Notes: generated by a model from the letters alone, not told the origin. DNA of 64,000 nt from JBBDMX01 sp040878035 (GCA_040878035.1 JBBDMX010000016.1:62001-126000), one strand, 5' to 3'; counted from the stretch's first letter, positions 24,596 through 33,376 are shown. Numbers and translations: made by a program.

Positions 24596-24872
24596 CAGAG
24601 CCGCGCGGCGTCAGCCCGCGGTCGGAGCGCAGACGGGTTGCGGGGAGTCACAGGGCAATTGCATATGGCCGCTCTGACCCCCTCTCCCTTCTGAGGGAGA
24701 GGGCTGGGGTGAGGGTGATCGGTACTGTTCATGGTTACGAAACGGCGATCTGGCACGTCATCGCCATTTCAATCACCCTCACCTCACCTCTCCCTCAGAA
24801 GGGAGAGGGACCGGAAAAGCCATATGCAATTGCCCTGCGGGGAGTCACCGTGGGCTGACGCCGCGCGGCTCG
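24596..24872. repeat. nested composite palindrome (three repeat families inside one another)
   Basis: The outer arms are the GAGCCGCGCGGCGTCAGC repeat (24596-24621 and inverted 24849-24872). Inside them stands an inverted pair containing GGCAATTGCATATGGC, and inside that the arms CCCTCTCCCTTCTGAGG and complement. The centre is a unique loop of about 50 nt near 24720-24770. The whole 277 bp can fold as one long hairpin between the broken SGNH gene and pdxJ. See findings. Confidence 0.85.
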
Positions 24873-24879
24873 GAAGTGG

Positions 24880-24885
24880 TACACT
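24880..24885 (+). promoter_or_regulatory. -10 hexamer 6 nt before pdxJ ATG (leaderless)
   Basis: TACACT then TTTGGC then ATG at 24892. CTGACG at 24856-24861, within the repeat arm, is a possible -35 at 18-nt spacing, so the repeat may contribute to the promoter. Confidence 0.55.
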
Positions 24886-24891
24886 TTTGGC

Positions 24892-25641
24892 ATGATCGAA
24901 CTGGGCGTCAATATCGACCACGTGGCGACGCTTCGCCAGGCGCGGCGGACGTATGAACCCGACCCGGTGTGGGCGGCAGTCGAGGCGCAGCTCGGCGGCG
25001 CCGACGGCATCACCATGCACCTGCGCGAGGACCGCCGGCACATCCAGGACCACGATGTCGAGCGCGTGGCGGCCATGTGCCACGTCAGGCTCAACCTGGA
25101 GATGGCGGCTACCGCCGAGATGGTCAAGATCGCCCGGCGGCTCAAGCCGACGCTGGCGATGCTGGTGCCCGAAGGCCGCTTGGAGATCACCACGGAAGGC
25201 GGGCTGGATGTGGCCGGTCAACTGAGGCGCATCAAGCAAGTGGTGGCGCAGCTCAAGGAGAAGGGGATATCCGTCAGCGCCTTTATCGACGCCGAGGATG
25301 CGCAGGTTGATGCCGCGGCGTTGGCGGGATTTAGCACCTGCGAGGTGCATACCGGTCCGTATGCTCATGCCTATCACGCGGCCGGAGGATCGCTGGATGA
25401 CGCCAAGGTGCGGCATGAGCTGGAGCAGGTGGCGGCGGCGGGTCGGCGCATTGTCGAAGCGGGGATGCGCTTCAATGCGGGCCACGCCTTGAACTATCGC
25501 AATGTCAGCGCGGTGGCGGCGCTGCCGGGCCTGCGCGAGCTGCACATCGGACACGCGATTGTGAGCCGGGCGGTGTTCGTGGGCCTGCGCGCGGCGGTCG
25601 CGGAGATGAAGGCGCTGATGGCCGCGGCGGTGGGAGAATGA
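24892..25641 (+). CDS. pdxJ: pyridoxine 5'-phosphate synthase
   Basis: 249 residues, normal length. PdxJ condenses 3-amino-2-oxopropyl phosphate with deoxyxylulose 5-phosphate to make vitamin B6 in the DXP-dependent route. Seen: ELGVNIDHVATLRQAR, ADGITMHLREDRRHIQD, VRLNLEMA, CEVHTGPYA, GHALNYRNV and the C-terminal ELHIGHAIVSRAV phosphate-binding part. The stop codon overlaps the start of a composite repeat. Confidence 0.96.
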   Translation: MIELGVNIDHVATLRQARRTYEPDPVWAAVEAQLGGADGITMHLREDRRHIQDHDVERVAAMCHVRLNLEMAATAEMVKIARRLKPTLAMLVPEGRLEITTEGGLDVAGQLRRIKQVVAQLKEKGISVSAFIDAEDAQVDAAALAGFSTCEVHTGPYAHAYHAAGGSLDDAKVRHELEQVAAAGRRIVEAGMRFNAGHALNYRNVSAVAALPGLRELHIGHAIVSRAVFVGLRAAVAEMKALMAAAVGE

Positions 25642-25712
25642 GAGGAACCAAGAACGAGGAACGAGGAACGAAGTTAGCCCAGGCACCACCCCCGGAAACG
25701 GTGCGGGCCAAG
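25640..25712 (+). repeat. composite repeat: GAACGAGGAACGAAG tract plus GCACC..GGTGC hairpin
   Basis: Second copy of the element seen after fbaB at 18489. It has the same order, TTAGCCCAGGCACCACC conserved, and the hairpin loop changed (CCG-GAAA-CGG) while pairing is kept. Confidence 0.6.
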
Positions 25713-25754
25713 TGCGATGGGCAAAGTGTCAGCGACCTGTCGGGAGTGTTACAC

Positions 25755-26828
25755 ATGATCGACCAACGAGTGATCTTCAAGCATCGATCGGTGATGCGCG
25801 TTGTGTTGCTTAGCGTATTGGCCACGTTCGCCGTGCAGGCGCCGGCCTTGATTGCGCAGGAAACGCAGCCCGCCGTCGCCGCCGAGCCCGCGCCCAAAGG
25901 CCGCGACATTCACTGGGGCGATCTGATCAAGCCGGGCGACCGTTTGCTCTTTGTCGGCGATCAAGTCACGCAGCAGATGTGGTACACGCGCGGCTTTGCC
26001 ACCGCGCTCTTGGCGGCCATGCCCAACGACAACATGCGCGTGTTCAACGGCGGCATGGAGGACGCCACCGCCGGCAGCGCCATCGACTGGATCGACGACC
26101 TGGTGGACCTCACCAGGCCGCAGGTCGTCTTCGTCTGCCTGGGCTTCAACGACGGCAAGGACGAGAAGGTCAAGGACGTCTTGGAAACCTACCACAACAA
26201 CCTGGCGACGCTGGTGGCGCAGATCAAGGGCAGCCAGGGCGTGCGCGAGGTCGTACTGCTGTCGCCCAGCGCCGTGCAGCCGGGCGTGAGTCCGGGGCTT
26301 GACGGCCTGAACTACAACAGCGTGCTGGAGAAGATCGCGCAGGAGACGCGCACGGTGGCGGCGCGGGAAAAAGTGTCGTTCATCGACGTGTTCGCCTACA
26401 CCAAGGTCGTGTGGGAGGTGGCGTCCAACGAGCATGGCGAACTGCTGACGCTCGATGGTCATCGGCCCATGGAAGAGGGGCACATGGTCATCGCCAGCGT
26501 GATCCTGCGCGGGCTGGGGATGACCCCCAAGACCTTTGCCGCGCTGGGCTGGTCGCCCATCAAGGGCGGCAAGATGTCGCGGGTGCGCAATGCCCTGGCG
26601 ATCGAAGTGCCCCCGCCCGGACTTGACGAAGCACAAAAGAGTCGTGATCTTTATAATCTGATCGAGAAGAACGACGAGTTGTTCTTCCGGGCCTGGCGGC
26701 TGGCGGGCAAGAAACCCTCGGCCGGAACGCGGCCGGCGGCCATGGCGGCCTGCGATGGTGCCTGGGGGCGGGTCGACGAAACTGCCCGCCGACTGTATGG
26801 TGGAAGCCCGGCTCCACCAGGCAAGTGA
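25755..26828 (+). CDS. SGNH-fold secreted protein with the nucleophile Ser replaced by Gln
   Basis: 357 residues from the ATG at 25755 (an alternative ATG at 25794 gives a cleaner signal peptide). Hydrophobic signal about 14-33. SGNH block I reads LLFVGDQVT where the family has GDS, so residue 70 is Gln, not the catalytic Ser. Block II (VFNGGMEDAT), block III (CLGFNDG) and a block V-like LDGHRPMEEGH are recognisable. The protein may be a non-enzymatic binding relative, or use another chemistry. A C-terminal extension of about 90 residues follows. The gene lies between pdxJ and the secretin. Confidence 0.72.
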   Translation: MIDQRVIFKHRSVMRVVLLSVLATFAVQAPALIAQETQPAVAAEPAPKGRDIHWGDLIKPGDRLLFVGDQVTQQMWYTRGFATALLAAMPNDNMRVFNGGMEDATAGSAIDWIDDLVDLTRPQVVFVCLGFNDGKDEKVKDVLETYHNNLATLVAQIKGSQGVREVVLLSPSAVQPGVSPGLDGLNYNSVLEKIAQETRTVAAREKVSFIDVFAYTKVVWEVASNEHGELLTLDGHRPMEEGHMVIASVILRGLGMTPKTFAALGWSPIKGGKMSRVRNALAIEVPPPGLDEAQKSRDLYNLIEKNDELFFRAWRLAGKKPSAGTRPAAMAACDGAWGRVDETARRLYGGSPAPPGK

Positions 26829-27106
26829 CCGGCCGACCCGCACCGACCTGCCGGATTCGTTCCCGGCCAAGTTCGCCGATGCGCCTGACCGGGCTTGTTG
26901 AGATTCCCACAGACCGCGACCTGAGCGGGTCCGGTAAGCCAACCGACTTGCGGCCCAATAGACCGCTAACTAGACTGACCGCACTCTCGACAAGGGTTCC
27001 CCCTGGTGGCTCGTCAAACCCCCACTCACTCCAGGCGTCCGCGTCACACACACTTGTGCGATCTAACGATCGCACGCAGCCAGCGCTCTTCCTAAGGAGG
27101 CCTGCT
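26829..27106 (+). promoter_or_regulatory. leader region of the secretin gene
   Basis: No gene seen. A possible promoter is TTGCGG (26948-26953), 17 nt, TAGACT (26971-26976). A perfect 8-bp hairpin GTGCGATC-TAAC-GATCGCAC lies at 27056-27075, just before the Shine-Dalgarno AAGGAGG (27094-27100), and could regulate translation or mark the end of the preceding gene. Confidence 0.4.
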
Positions 27107-30100
27107 TTGTTGCACCGTCGTTTCCTCCAAGGCACGTTCGTCCTGTTCGCACTCCTGGGCATCCTCCTGCTCGCCGCCGATCCGGCGGCAGCGCAGGACA
27201 CCGCCCAGGATCTCTACCAACAGGGCATGACGAGTTACCAGGCCGGCGAATTGGAAGCCGCCCGGGAGACGCTTCGCCGCGTCGATCCGGTGCAGCTCTC
27301 CAAGGAAGACCGCGTCGTCTACTACCAGACGCTTCAGGAGATCGATCGCCGCACGCAGACCGCCGCGGCGCCGGCCACCACGCTGGAGCAGGCGCAGGCG
27401 GCCTACAAGGCCGGCCAGGCCGCCAAGGCCATCGCCCTGTACCAGACGGTGCAGGACAACCCGCAAGCCAGCACGCAGGACAAGGCCACGGCCACGGCCC
27501 GCGTCGCGGAGATCAAGCGCAACTTGAGCGCTCGCGAAACGACGCTGCGGCAGACGCTGGACCGCGGCATCGAATCGCTGGGCGCCGGTCAACTGGATTC
27601 GGCCGAGGCCGACCTGACCGCGGTCAAGGCCAGCGGCATTGACCTGGGATGGTGGGACAATCAGCGCCTGGAGCGCGGCCTACAGGTGGTCGGCGACCGC
27701 CGCGCCGCCGCCGGTCAGATGGCTGCGGCAGCGACGCCCGAAGCGCCCGCGGCGCCCACGGTCGAGCCCGGCGAGGCCATGCCCACCAACCGCACCGAGA
27801 CGCCCGTGGCCGCGGTGGAACCCGCGGCGCCCGAGCCGGCTGCGGTGACGCCCGAGCCCGCCGCTGCACAGGCCGAGCCCGCGCCGGCCGGCAATGACCT
27901 GATGGGTCAGGCCATGGCGCTCTACGCGCAGCAGAAGCTGGCGGAGGGGCGCGACGCCGAGGCCCAGGGCAACACCCGCGTGGCCGCCAATGCCTATGAA
28001 GATGGCCTGCGTTTCGATCCCAACAATGCCGAGCTCCAGACGGCGCTTCAGAACGTTCGCGCCAAGATGGATGCCGGCCCGGCGCCCCAGCAGATTCTGG
28101 ATGTGGACATCGCCCAGCGCCAGGTTCTCTGGCAGGCCGCCGAGGCCGAGTACCACGCGGCGATGGACCGGGCCCGCACCCAACTGACGGCCAACAACTT
28201 CGACGCCGCTGCGTCCTCCGTCGAGGAAGCCAAGCGCAGCATCGATGCCCGCCAGACCATTGCACCCCCCACCCGCTACAACGAGTTGCGTGCCCAGGCC
28301 ACCAATCTCTCGGCCCAAATCGACACCGACAAGATCGCTTTCGACAGCAAGGTGCGGCTGGAGGATGCCAGGACTACCGCGCAGCGTGAGGGGCAAGAAC
28401 GCATCCGCATTGAGCGCGAGCAGGACCAGCAGATTCAACGGCTGCTCCGCCGTGCCGCCGACCTGCGCCGCGAGCAGAAGTACGCCGAGTCCCTGTCATA
28501 CCTCAATCAGGCCCTGTTCCTCGATCCCACCAACGTCGCGGCCCAGGCGATGAAGGAAATGATCGAAGACAGCATGATCTATGTGGACTATCGCCGCCAC
28601 GAGCGGCAACGGGCGCTCCAGGTTGCCCGTGGCAGCGTGGACAACCTGGAAGCTACGATTCCTTACACCGAGTTGCTCTCCTATCCGTCGGACTGGCCGG
28701 CGCTGACCTATCGCCGCTGGGATGACCTGGGCCGCCCCGACCTGTGGGCCGGGCGCCGTCGGCTGGCGGGGGGCGAGTCGGATGCCAACCTGCGCGTGGC
28801 CCAACGACTCAAGGAACCGATTCCGATCACCTTCGAAGGCAACCGCCTGGTCAACGTAATTGACTACTTCCGCAACACGACCGGTCTAGCCTTTGACGTT
28901 AACTGGTCGTCATTGGAGACCGCCGGCATCGAGCAGGACAAGCAGATCACGTTGAACCTGCCGCAGATTCCCGCCGACGTGGCGCTGACCCGCGTGCTGC
29001 GGCAGGCGTCCTCCGGCGCCCCCGAGCCGATTACCTACAGCATCGTCGATGGCATCGTGACGATCTCCACGGAACGCGATCTCAATCGCGAAACCGACAC
29101 GCGCGTCTACGACATTCGCGACATGCTCTTCAACGTGCCCAACTTCGGCAACGTGCCGGACTTTGACCTGAGCACGGCCCTGTCCAACACCGGCAACTCC
29201 GCCGGCGGATCCGGCACCAGCGGCGGCGGCGGTGGTGGTGGCGGCGGCGGCGGATTGTTCGGCGGCGCCGGCGGCGCCGGTGCCGCGGCTCTTACCCCCA
29301 CCGAAACCCTCAGCCGCGAGGAAATGGTCAATCGCATCCGCGATCTGATCACCTCCGGCGTCGGCCGGCCCGAGGAATGGACCGTCGAGCAGACCAGCAC
29401 CCTCAACGAGCTCAACGGCAACCTCATCGTCAAGACCAACACCCAGAACCATCGCCAGATCGTCCAGTTGCTCTCGCAACTGCGCGAGACGCGGGCCATG
29501 CAGATCAGTGTCGAGGCCCGATTCCTCCTGGTCGATCAGAACTTCCTCGAGGAAGTGGGCGTTGATCTGGACATTCAACAGGACCTGGGCGGCAACTTCG
29601 GCCCGGTACAAATCGCCAACGACACCATCAACCTCGCCGCTCGGCCCAGCACCGCGCTGGCCGGGTCCTTCGGCCTGCCCCAGAGCGGCCCCATCAGCGC
29701 GTTCGTCCCCGGGCTGGGCTTTACCCCCTCGGGACGATCCATCGACGTGGGCTTCTCCTACTTCGATGACCTTCAGGTTAATCTCCTCTTGCGGGCCACC
29801 CTGGCCAAACGCAACTCGATTTCCCTCAATGCCCCGCGCGTGACCTTCTTCAACGGTCAGCGCGCTCACGTCGTGGTCGCCCGCCAAGTCGTGTTCATCA
29901 GCGACTTGGAACCGATCCCCGATGCCCTGGGCTTTGATCCCACCCTGAGCGTCGTGCAGTCCGGCGTGGTCATGATCGTGGAAGGCACCATCAGCGCCGA
30001 CCGCCGCTATGTCACCCTGACGGTTCAGCCCAGTCTGGCGACCCTGGCTCAACCGATTCGCCGCATCGAGCAATTGGCCACCGGCACGGTCGGTAACGGC

Positions 30101-30457
30101 AACAACGCGCAGACCGTCGCCTTCGCCGGTTTCGTCGAGGCGCCGGAAATTGAGCTGACCCAGGTCAAGACGACCGTGAGCGTTCCCGACCGCGGCACCT
30201 TGCTGCTGGGCGGCCAGCGCCTCGTGGGCGATGTGCAGGTCGAGGCGGGCGTCCCCGTGCTGTCCAGGATTCCCCTGATCAGCCGCTTCTTCACCAACAC
30301 CAGCAACGTCAAGGACGAGCGCACGCTGCTGATCCTGATCAAGCCGACGATCATCATCCAGAATGAGCAGGAAGAGGAGTTGTTCCCCGGCCTGCTGCAG
30401 GACCCGGCGCGGTACAACATTGGTCGCAACATCGTGCCGCCGATGGGCGGGCCGTAA
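27107..30457 (+). CDS. large secretin-family outer-membrane protein with TPR-like N-terminal half
   Basis: 1116 residues from a TTG at 27107, selected because AAGGAGG lies 6 nt before it; the open frame extends 94 codons further without a ribosome site. Signal peptide about 6-28 (VLFALLGILLLAADPAAAQ). Residues about 30-600 are helical repeats with an Ala/Pro-rich break. An STN/N0-like domain follows (PIPITFEGNRLVNVIDYF), then an N1-like domain with a Gly-rich linker, then the secretin domain (VEARFLLVDQNFLEEVG, VPDRGTLLLGGQR, GVPVLSRIPLISRFFTN). It forms a gated outer-membrane channel for type II secretion or type IV pili. No other secretion genes are nearby. Confidence 0.9.
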   Translation: MLHRRFLQGTFVLFALLGILLLAADPAAAQDTAQDLYQQGMTSYQAGELEAARETLRRVDPVQLSKEDRVVYYQTLQEIDRRTQTAAAPATTLEQAQAAYKAGQAAKAIALYQTVQDNPQASTQDKATATARVAEIKRNLSARETTLRQTLDRGIESLGAGQLDSAEADLTAVKASGIDLGWWDNQRLERGLQVVGDRRAAAGQMAAAATPEAPAAPTVEPGEAMPTNRTETPVAAVEPAAPEPAAVTPEPAAAQAEPAPAGNDLMGQAMALYAQQKLAEGRDAEAQGNTRVAANAYEDGLRFDPNNAELQTALQNVRAKMDAGPAPQQILDVDIAQRQVLWQAAEAEYHAAMDRARTQLTANNFDAAASSVEEAKRSIDARQTIAPPTRYNELRAQATNLSAQIDTDKIAFDSKVRLEDARTTAQREGQERIRIEREQDQQIQRLLRRAADLRREQKYAESLSYLNQALFLDPTNVAAQAMKEMIEDSMIYVDYRRHERQRALQVARGSVDNLEATIPYTELLSYPSDWPALTYRRWDDLGRPDLWAGRRRLAGGESDANLRVAQRLKEPIPITFEGNRLVNVIDYFRNTTGLAFDVNWSSLETAGIEQDKQITLNLPQIPADVALTRVLRQASSGAPEPITYSIVDGIVTISTERDLNRETDTRVYDIRDMLFNVPNFGNVPDFDLSTALSNTGNSAGGSGTSGGGGGGGGGGGLFGGAGGAGAAALTPTETLSREEMVNRIRDLITSGVGRPEEWTVEQTSTLNELNGNLIVKTNTQNHRQIVQLLSQLRETRAMQISVEARFLLVDQNFLEEVGVDLDIQQDLGGNFGPVQIANDTINLAARPSTALAGSFGLPQSGPISAFVPGLGFTPSGRSIDVGFSYFDDLQVNLLLRATLAKRNSISLNAPRVTFFNGQRAHVVVARQVVFISDLEPIPDALGFDPTLSVVQSGVVMIVEGTISADRRYVTLTVQPSLATLAQPIRRIEQLATGTVGNGNNAQTVAFAGFVEAPEIELTQVKTTVSVPDRGTLLLGGQRLVGDVQVEAGVPVLSRIPLISRFFTNTSNVKDERTLLILIKPTIIIQNEQEEELFPGLLQDPARYNIGRNIVPPMGGP

Positions 30458-30491
30458 CGCCGGCCTTATATTGATGACAACGGATTACCCA

Positions 30492-30519
30492 AGCCCCGCC
30501 ACCCGGCGGGGCTTTTTTT
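30492..30519 (+). terminator. rho-independent terminator of the secretin gene
   Basis: AGCCCCGCC, loop ACCC, GGCGGGGCT, then a run of T. It starts 35 nt after the stop codon. Confidence 0.92.
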
Positions 30520-30588
30520 GGGCTGCTCTCCGGGCACCCGGCTTGAATCAGCGCCAAGCCATGCAACCAGCGCGAAATCAGACCCGCC

Positions 30589-31539
30589 TCACTTGCTCGC
30601 CACCACTTGAGGCTTCTTGCCCGCGCCCAGGTGATCGGCGTTGGGATCGACTTGATCGCGATTGGCCTTGCACGTGCGCAGGTGCACGTTGTTGGGCGGT
30701 TGCTCGTAACCCTTCCAGGCATACGGGTCGGTGCCCGCCACCGGCAGCACGCAGCGCCGATCTGCATTCGCCGACGTCTCGCCCTGTCGCACCTGCCAGG
30801 GCAGCAGCGACCAGGCATTCATGTAGTGATTCACCAGCACCCGGCGGTAGCTGTCGGTTGTGCGATTCTTGAAGGAGCAATGCAGCAGATAGCCGTTGAA
30901 GAACACGACGCTGCCGGCCTTGACCTCGACAGCCACTTTCGCCGACTCATCGAAGCCGTGGCTCGTGTTGGCAAAGTCCCACTCCTCCTCGTTGTCGTGC
31001 TTCTTCTGCGGGTAGAGGTAGCCTTGCTTGTGCGAGCCGGGGATGACGTAGAGGCAGCCATTGGCAGTCGTGGCGTCGTCGATGGCGATCCAGGCGCCGA
31101 TGAGCGAACGGTCGCGCGTGGGGATGTAGATCTCGTCCTGGTGCCAGGCCTGTCCCTGAAATCCGGGGGGCTTGACGAAGAGCATCGACTGCATGCACTT
31201 GACGCTGCCGTCCCACCAGGGCAGGTGCGCCGCGGTGATCTGCGACAGCACACCGCAGATCTTCACGTGCTTGACGTAACTCTCCATCACGGGGCTGATG
31301 TAGTGCGGCTGATGAATGCACAGGACGTTGCGTTGCACCTCGCGGTCGCTCATGTCGGCGGGCAGAGGCGTGATGCTCTCGCAGGGGTATCCGCCGCGCG
31401 CGACTTTGGCGGTATCGGCCTTGAGCTCGTCCAGCTCGGGCGGGGTGATCAGTCCGGGCAGGATGAGGTAGCCGTTGTCCACGAAGAAGCGGACATGCTC
31501 GGCAGTGGCGATGCGGGGGACTTGGATGGTGGCGGTCAT
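30589..31539 (-). CDS. phytanoyl-CoA dioxygenase (PhyH) family protein
   Basis: 316 residues from MTATIQVPR; the upstream frame translates a G-rich repeat and is rejected. PhyH proteins are Fe(II)/2-oxoglutarate oxygenases. The N-terminal FFVDNGYLILPGLI is typical. The iron facial triad is His and Asp in WHQDEIYIP with the distal His in LLHCSFKNRT, and the following Arg would bind 2-oxoglutarate. GGAG stands before the ATG. It is divergent from an AraC regulator, a common arrangement in planctomycetes suggesting a catabolic target. The substrate is unknown. Confidence 0.88.
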   Translation of the reverse strand: MTATIQVPRIATAEHVRFFVDNGYLILPGLITPPELDELKADTAKVARGGYPCESITPLPADMSDREVQRNVLCIHQPHYISPVMESYVKHVKICGVLSQITAAHLPWWDGSVKCMQSMLFVKPPGFQGQAWHQDEIYIPTRDRSLIGAWIAIDDATTANGCLYVIPGSHKQGYLYPQKKHDNEEEWDFANTSHGFDESAKVAVEVKAGSVVFFNGYLLHCSFKNRTTDSYRRVLVNHYMNAWSLLPWQVRQGETSANADRRCVLPVAGTDPYAWKGYEQPPNNVHLRTCKANRDQVDPNADHLGAGKKPQVVASK

Positions 31540-31547
31540 GGTAGGCT

Positions 31548-31575
31548 CCGGGGTCGGGGGTCGGGGGTCCGGGGT
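31548..31575 (+). repeat. G-rich dispersed tract 5' of the PhyH-like gene
   Basis: GGGG and GGGGG runs with TC or TCC spacers, immediately upstream of the start codon at 31539. Confidence 0.55.
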
Positions 31576-31632
31576 ACGGTTTTTCCATGGAGTGCGGCGT
31601 CGCTGCCGCCGCGGTCCAGAAGACGGTGATAT

Positions 31633-31645
31633 TGGAATCATTCCA
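31633..31645. promoter_or_regulatory. perfect palindrome in the phyH-araC divergent spacer
   Basis: TGGAAT-C-ATTCCA. It is a candidate operator in the shared regulatory region; the bound protein is unknown. Confidence 0.4.
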
Positions 31646-31689
31646 CGCACACAGATTAAGGCACAAGAGGCTGCCTGGCGATGGGCCGC

Positions 31690-31729
31690 ATTCGCATCTT
31701 CATGCCCAGAATTCGCATCACGCTATGAT
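31690..31729 (+). promoter_or_regulatory. 21-bp-spaced direct repeats abutting a -10: candidate AraC-type activator site
   Basis: ATTCGCATC occurs at 31690-31698 and again at 31711-31719, exactly two helical turns apart, with the second copy 4 nt before TATGAT (31724-31729). This is the geometry of araI1-araI2 type sites, where the promoter-proximal half-site covers the -35. It would place the AraC-family gene at 31767 under its own control. Confidence 0.55.
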
Positions 31730-31766
31730 GTTTCGCGGGAAAACCGCGCCAATCGTGAGCTGATCC

Positions 31767-32729
31767 ATGCCTGAAAATGACCAACCTGCCCGCCACCGTC
31801 AGCCGGCCCCCAAGCCGCGCCGAGGCGGTGCCAAGGCCGCGGCGGGAGTGCTTCGCTACGCCTATGGCGGGGCGGCGGCATATCTGCCGGGCGAGAAATT
31901 TGGGCCACGCACCATGGTGGACTTCGAGTTCGTCTGGATCATGGCCGGCGACGTGGTGTACCGCGCCGGGGACCAGCAATACGACGCGCCGCAGGGGTCG
32001 GTCATTCTCTCCCGGCCGGGCTTCACGGAGCTCTACGAATGGGACCGCCGACAGACAACGCGACATGCCTATTTTCACTTCGGGCTCGACCGCGTGCCGC
32101 GCGACTTCCCGCCGGTCAAGCAGTGGCCGGTGTGCCTCCAGCCGGCGCAGGGTGATCCGCTTCGGCCGCTGTTTCGGCAAGTGGTGGAGACCTGGTGCAG
32201 CCGCGCGGACCGGGCCCGGCCGCCGGTGCATGTCTCGCGGCTGGTCGAGACCATGCTCAGCCTGTTTGTCATGCCCGCGCAACGGGCGGCGGCGCTGGAC
32301 ACCGCGGCGCTGCCCCAGCCGCTCGAGCGCGCCCTGCGCTGTGTGAACCAGTCCTTCGAGGCGGCGCCGCATCGCCCGCTGTCCTTGGAAGAGCTGTCAC
32401 GACAGGCGGCGGTGACGCCCAAGCACTTGTGCCGGCTCTTTGCCCAGTACCTCAACGCCAGCCCCATGCAGGTGGTGCGCATGCTGCGACTGGAGCGATC
32501 TACGGCCTACCTGGCGCGATCGAATCTGAGCGTGAAACAGATCGCGGCGCGCTGCGGCTTTGCCAGCCCATACCACTTTTCGCGCTCCTTCAAGGCGGCC
32601 TATGGCGCCTCGCCGACGGACGTGCGCCAGCAGACGCGCCAAGGCGCTCCGCCGCCGTCGAACCTGCTGCCCATCACGCGCTGCTTGAGCGAGCCACCGG
32701 GCATGGCCGAGATGGAAAGGAAAACCTGA
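31767..32729 (+). CDS. AraC family transcriptional regulator
   Basis: 320 residues. An N-terminal cupin-like sensor domain (about 30-130: DFEFVWIMAGDVVYRAGDQQY, PQGSVILSRPG) is followed by the C-terminal AraC double helix-turn-helix (about 205-295: LSLEELSRQAAVTPKHLCRLF, and IAARCGFASPYHFSRSFKAAYGASP). Such regulators usually respond to sugars. It is divergent from the PhyH-like gene and overlaps the macrodomain gene start by one base, so it probably controls one or both. Confidence 0.92.
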   Translation: MPENDQPARHRQPAPKPRRGGAKAAAGVLRYAYGGAAAYLPGEKFGPRTMVDFEFVWIMAGDVVYRAGDQQYDAPQGSVILSRPGFTELYEWDRRQTTRHAYFHFGLDRVPRDFPPVKQWPVCLQPAQGDPLRPLFRQVVETWCSRADRARPPVHVSRLVETMLSLFVMPAQRAAALDTAALPQPLERALRCVNQSFEAAPHRPLSLEELSRQAAVTPKHLCRLFAQYLNASPMQVVRMLRLERSTAYLARSNLSVKQIAARCGFASPYHFSRSFKAAYGASPTDVRQQTRQGAPPPSNLLPITRCLSEPPGMAEMERKT

Positions 32730-33319
32730 TGGACTTGCCTGTCGCGCGAGTCGAAGTGGTCACCGGCGACATCACGCAGTTGCATGTCGAGGCGATCGTC
32801 AACGCCGCCAACACGTCGCTGCTGGGCGGCGGCGGGGTGGATGGAGCGATCCATCGCGCCGCCGGGCCGGCCCTGCTGGAGCACAACCGCAACCTGGGCG
32901 GCTGCCAGACGGGCCTGGCGGTGGTCACACCGAGTTTTGAGCTTCAGCAGCGCGGCGTTCGTCACATCATCCACGCCGTCGGGCCGGTGTGGTCGGAAAA
33001 GGAAGACGCGACGCAGAAACTGGGCAACACGCACGCGGATGTCCTGCTGGCGTCCTGTTATCACACCACCCTGGGCCTGTGCGCCGAGAACCACATTGGG
33101 ACCGTCGCCTTCCCAGCGATCAGCACCGGCGTCTACGGCTTCCCCAAGGAGCGCGCCGCGAAGATCGCCGTCGCGCACACCCTGGGCTGGCTGGCGGAAC
33201 ACGACCTGCCGCGGCGGGTGATATTCTGCTGCTACAGCGATGCGGATGCGAACGTCTACCGAAAGGTGATCGAGAGCCGCGGACGATGGATGAACCAGCG
33301 CACCGGCTCCAAGCCATGA
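32729..33319 (+). CDS. macrodomain protein (O-acetyl-ADP-ribose deacetylase-like)
   Basis: 196 residues from the ATG that overlaps the AraC stop (TGATG); AAAGGA lies upstream inside the araC coding end. A longer open frame to the left is an out-of-frame shadow of araC. Macrodomain signatures: VVTGDITQLHVEAIVNAANTS, the LLGGGGVDGAIHRAAG loop, GVRHIIHAVGP, and the distal-ribose loop FPAISTGVYGFP. YmdB-like proteins of this length hydrolyse O-acetyl-ADP-ribose or mono-ADP-ribose. Translational coupling to a regulator is unusual. Confidence 0.93.
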   Translation: MDLPVARVEVVTGDITQLHVEAIVNAANTSLLGGGGVDGAIHRAAGPALLEHNRNLGGCQTGLAVVTPSFELQQRGVRHIIHAVGPVWSEKEDATQKLGNTHADVLLASCYHTTLGLCAENHIGTVAFPAISTGVYGFPKERAAKIAVAHTLGWLAEHDLPRRVIFCCYSDADANVYRKVIESRGRWMNQRTGSKP

Positions 33320-33376
33320 CTGGCATATAGGTTCCCCAGTTCACCCACTCTTGCAGCCTATTGGACCACAATCACG

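Noticed and set aside
26825..27106. N-terminal extension of the secretin
   Set aside because: No ribosome site at the ATG, no signal peptide in the extension, and a strong AAGGAGG lies in front of TTG at 27107.
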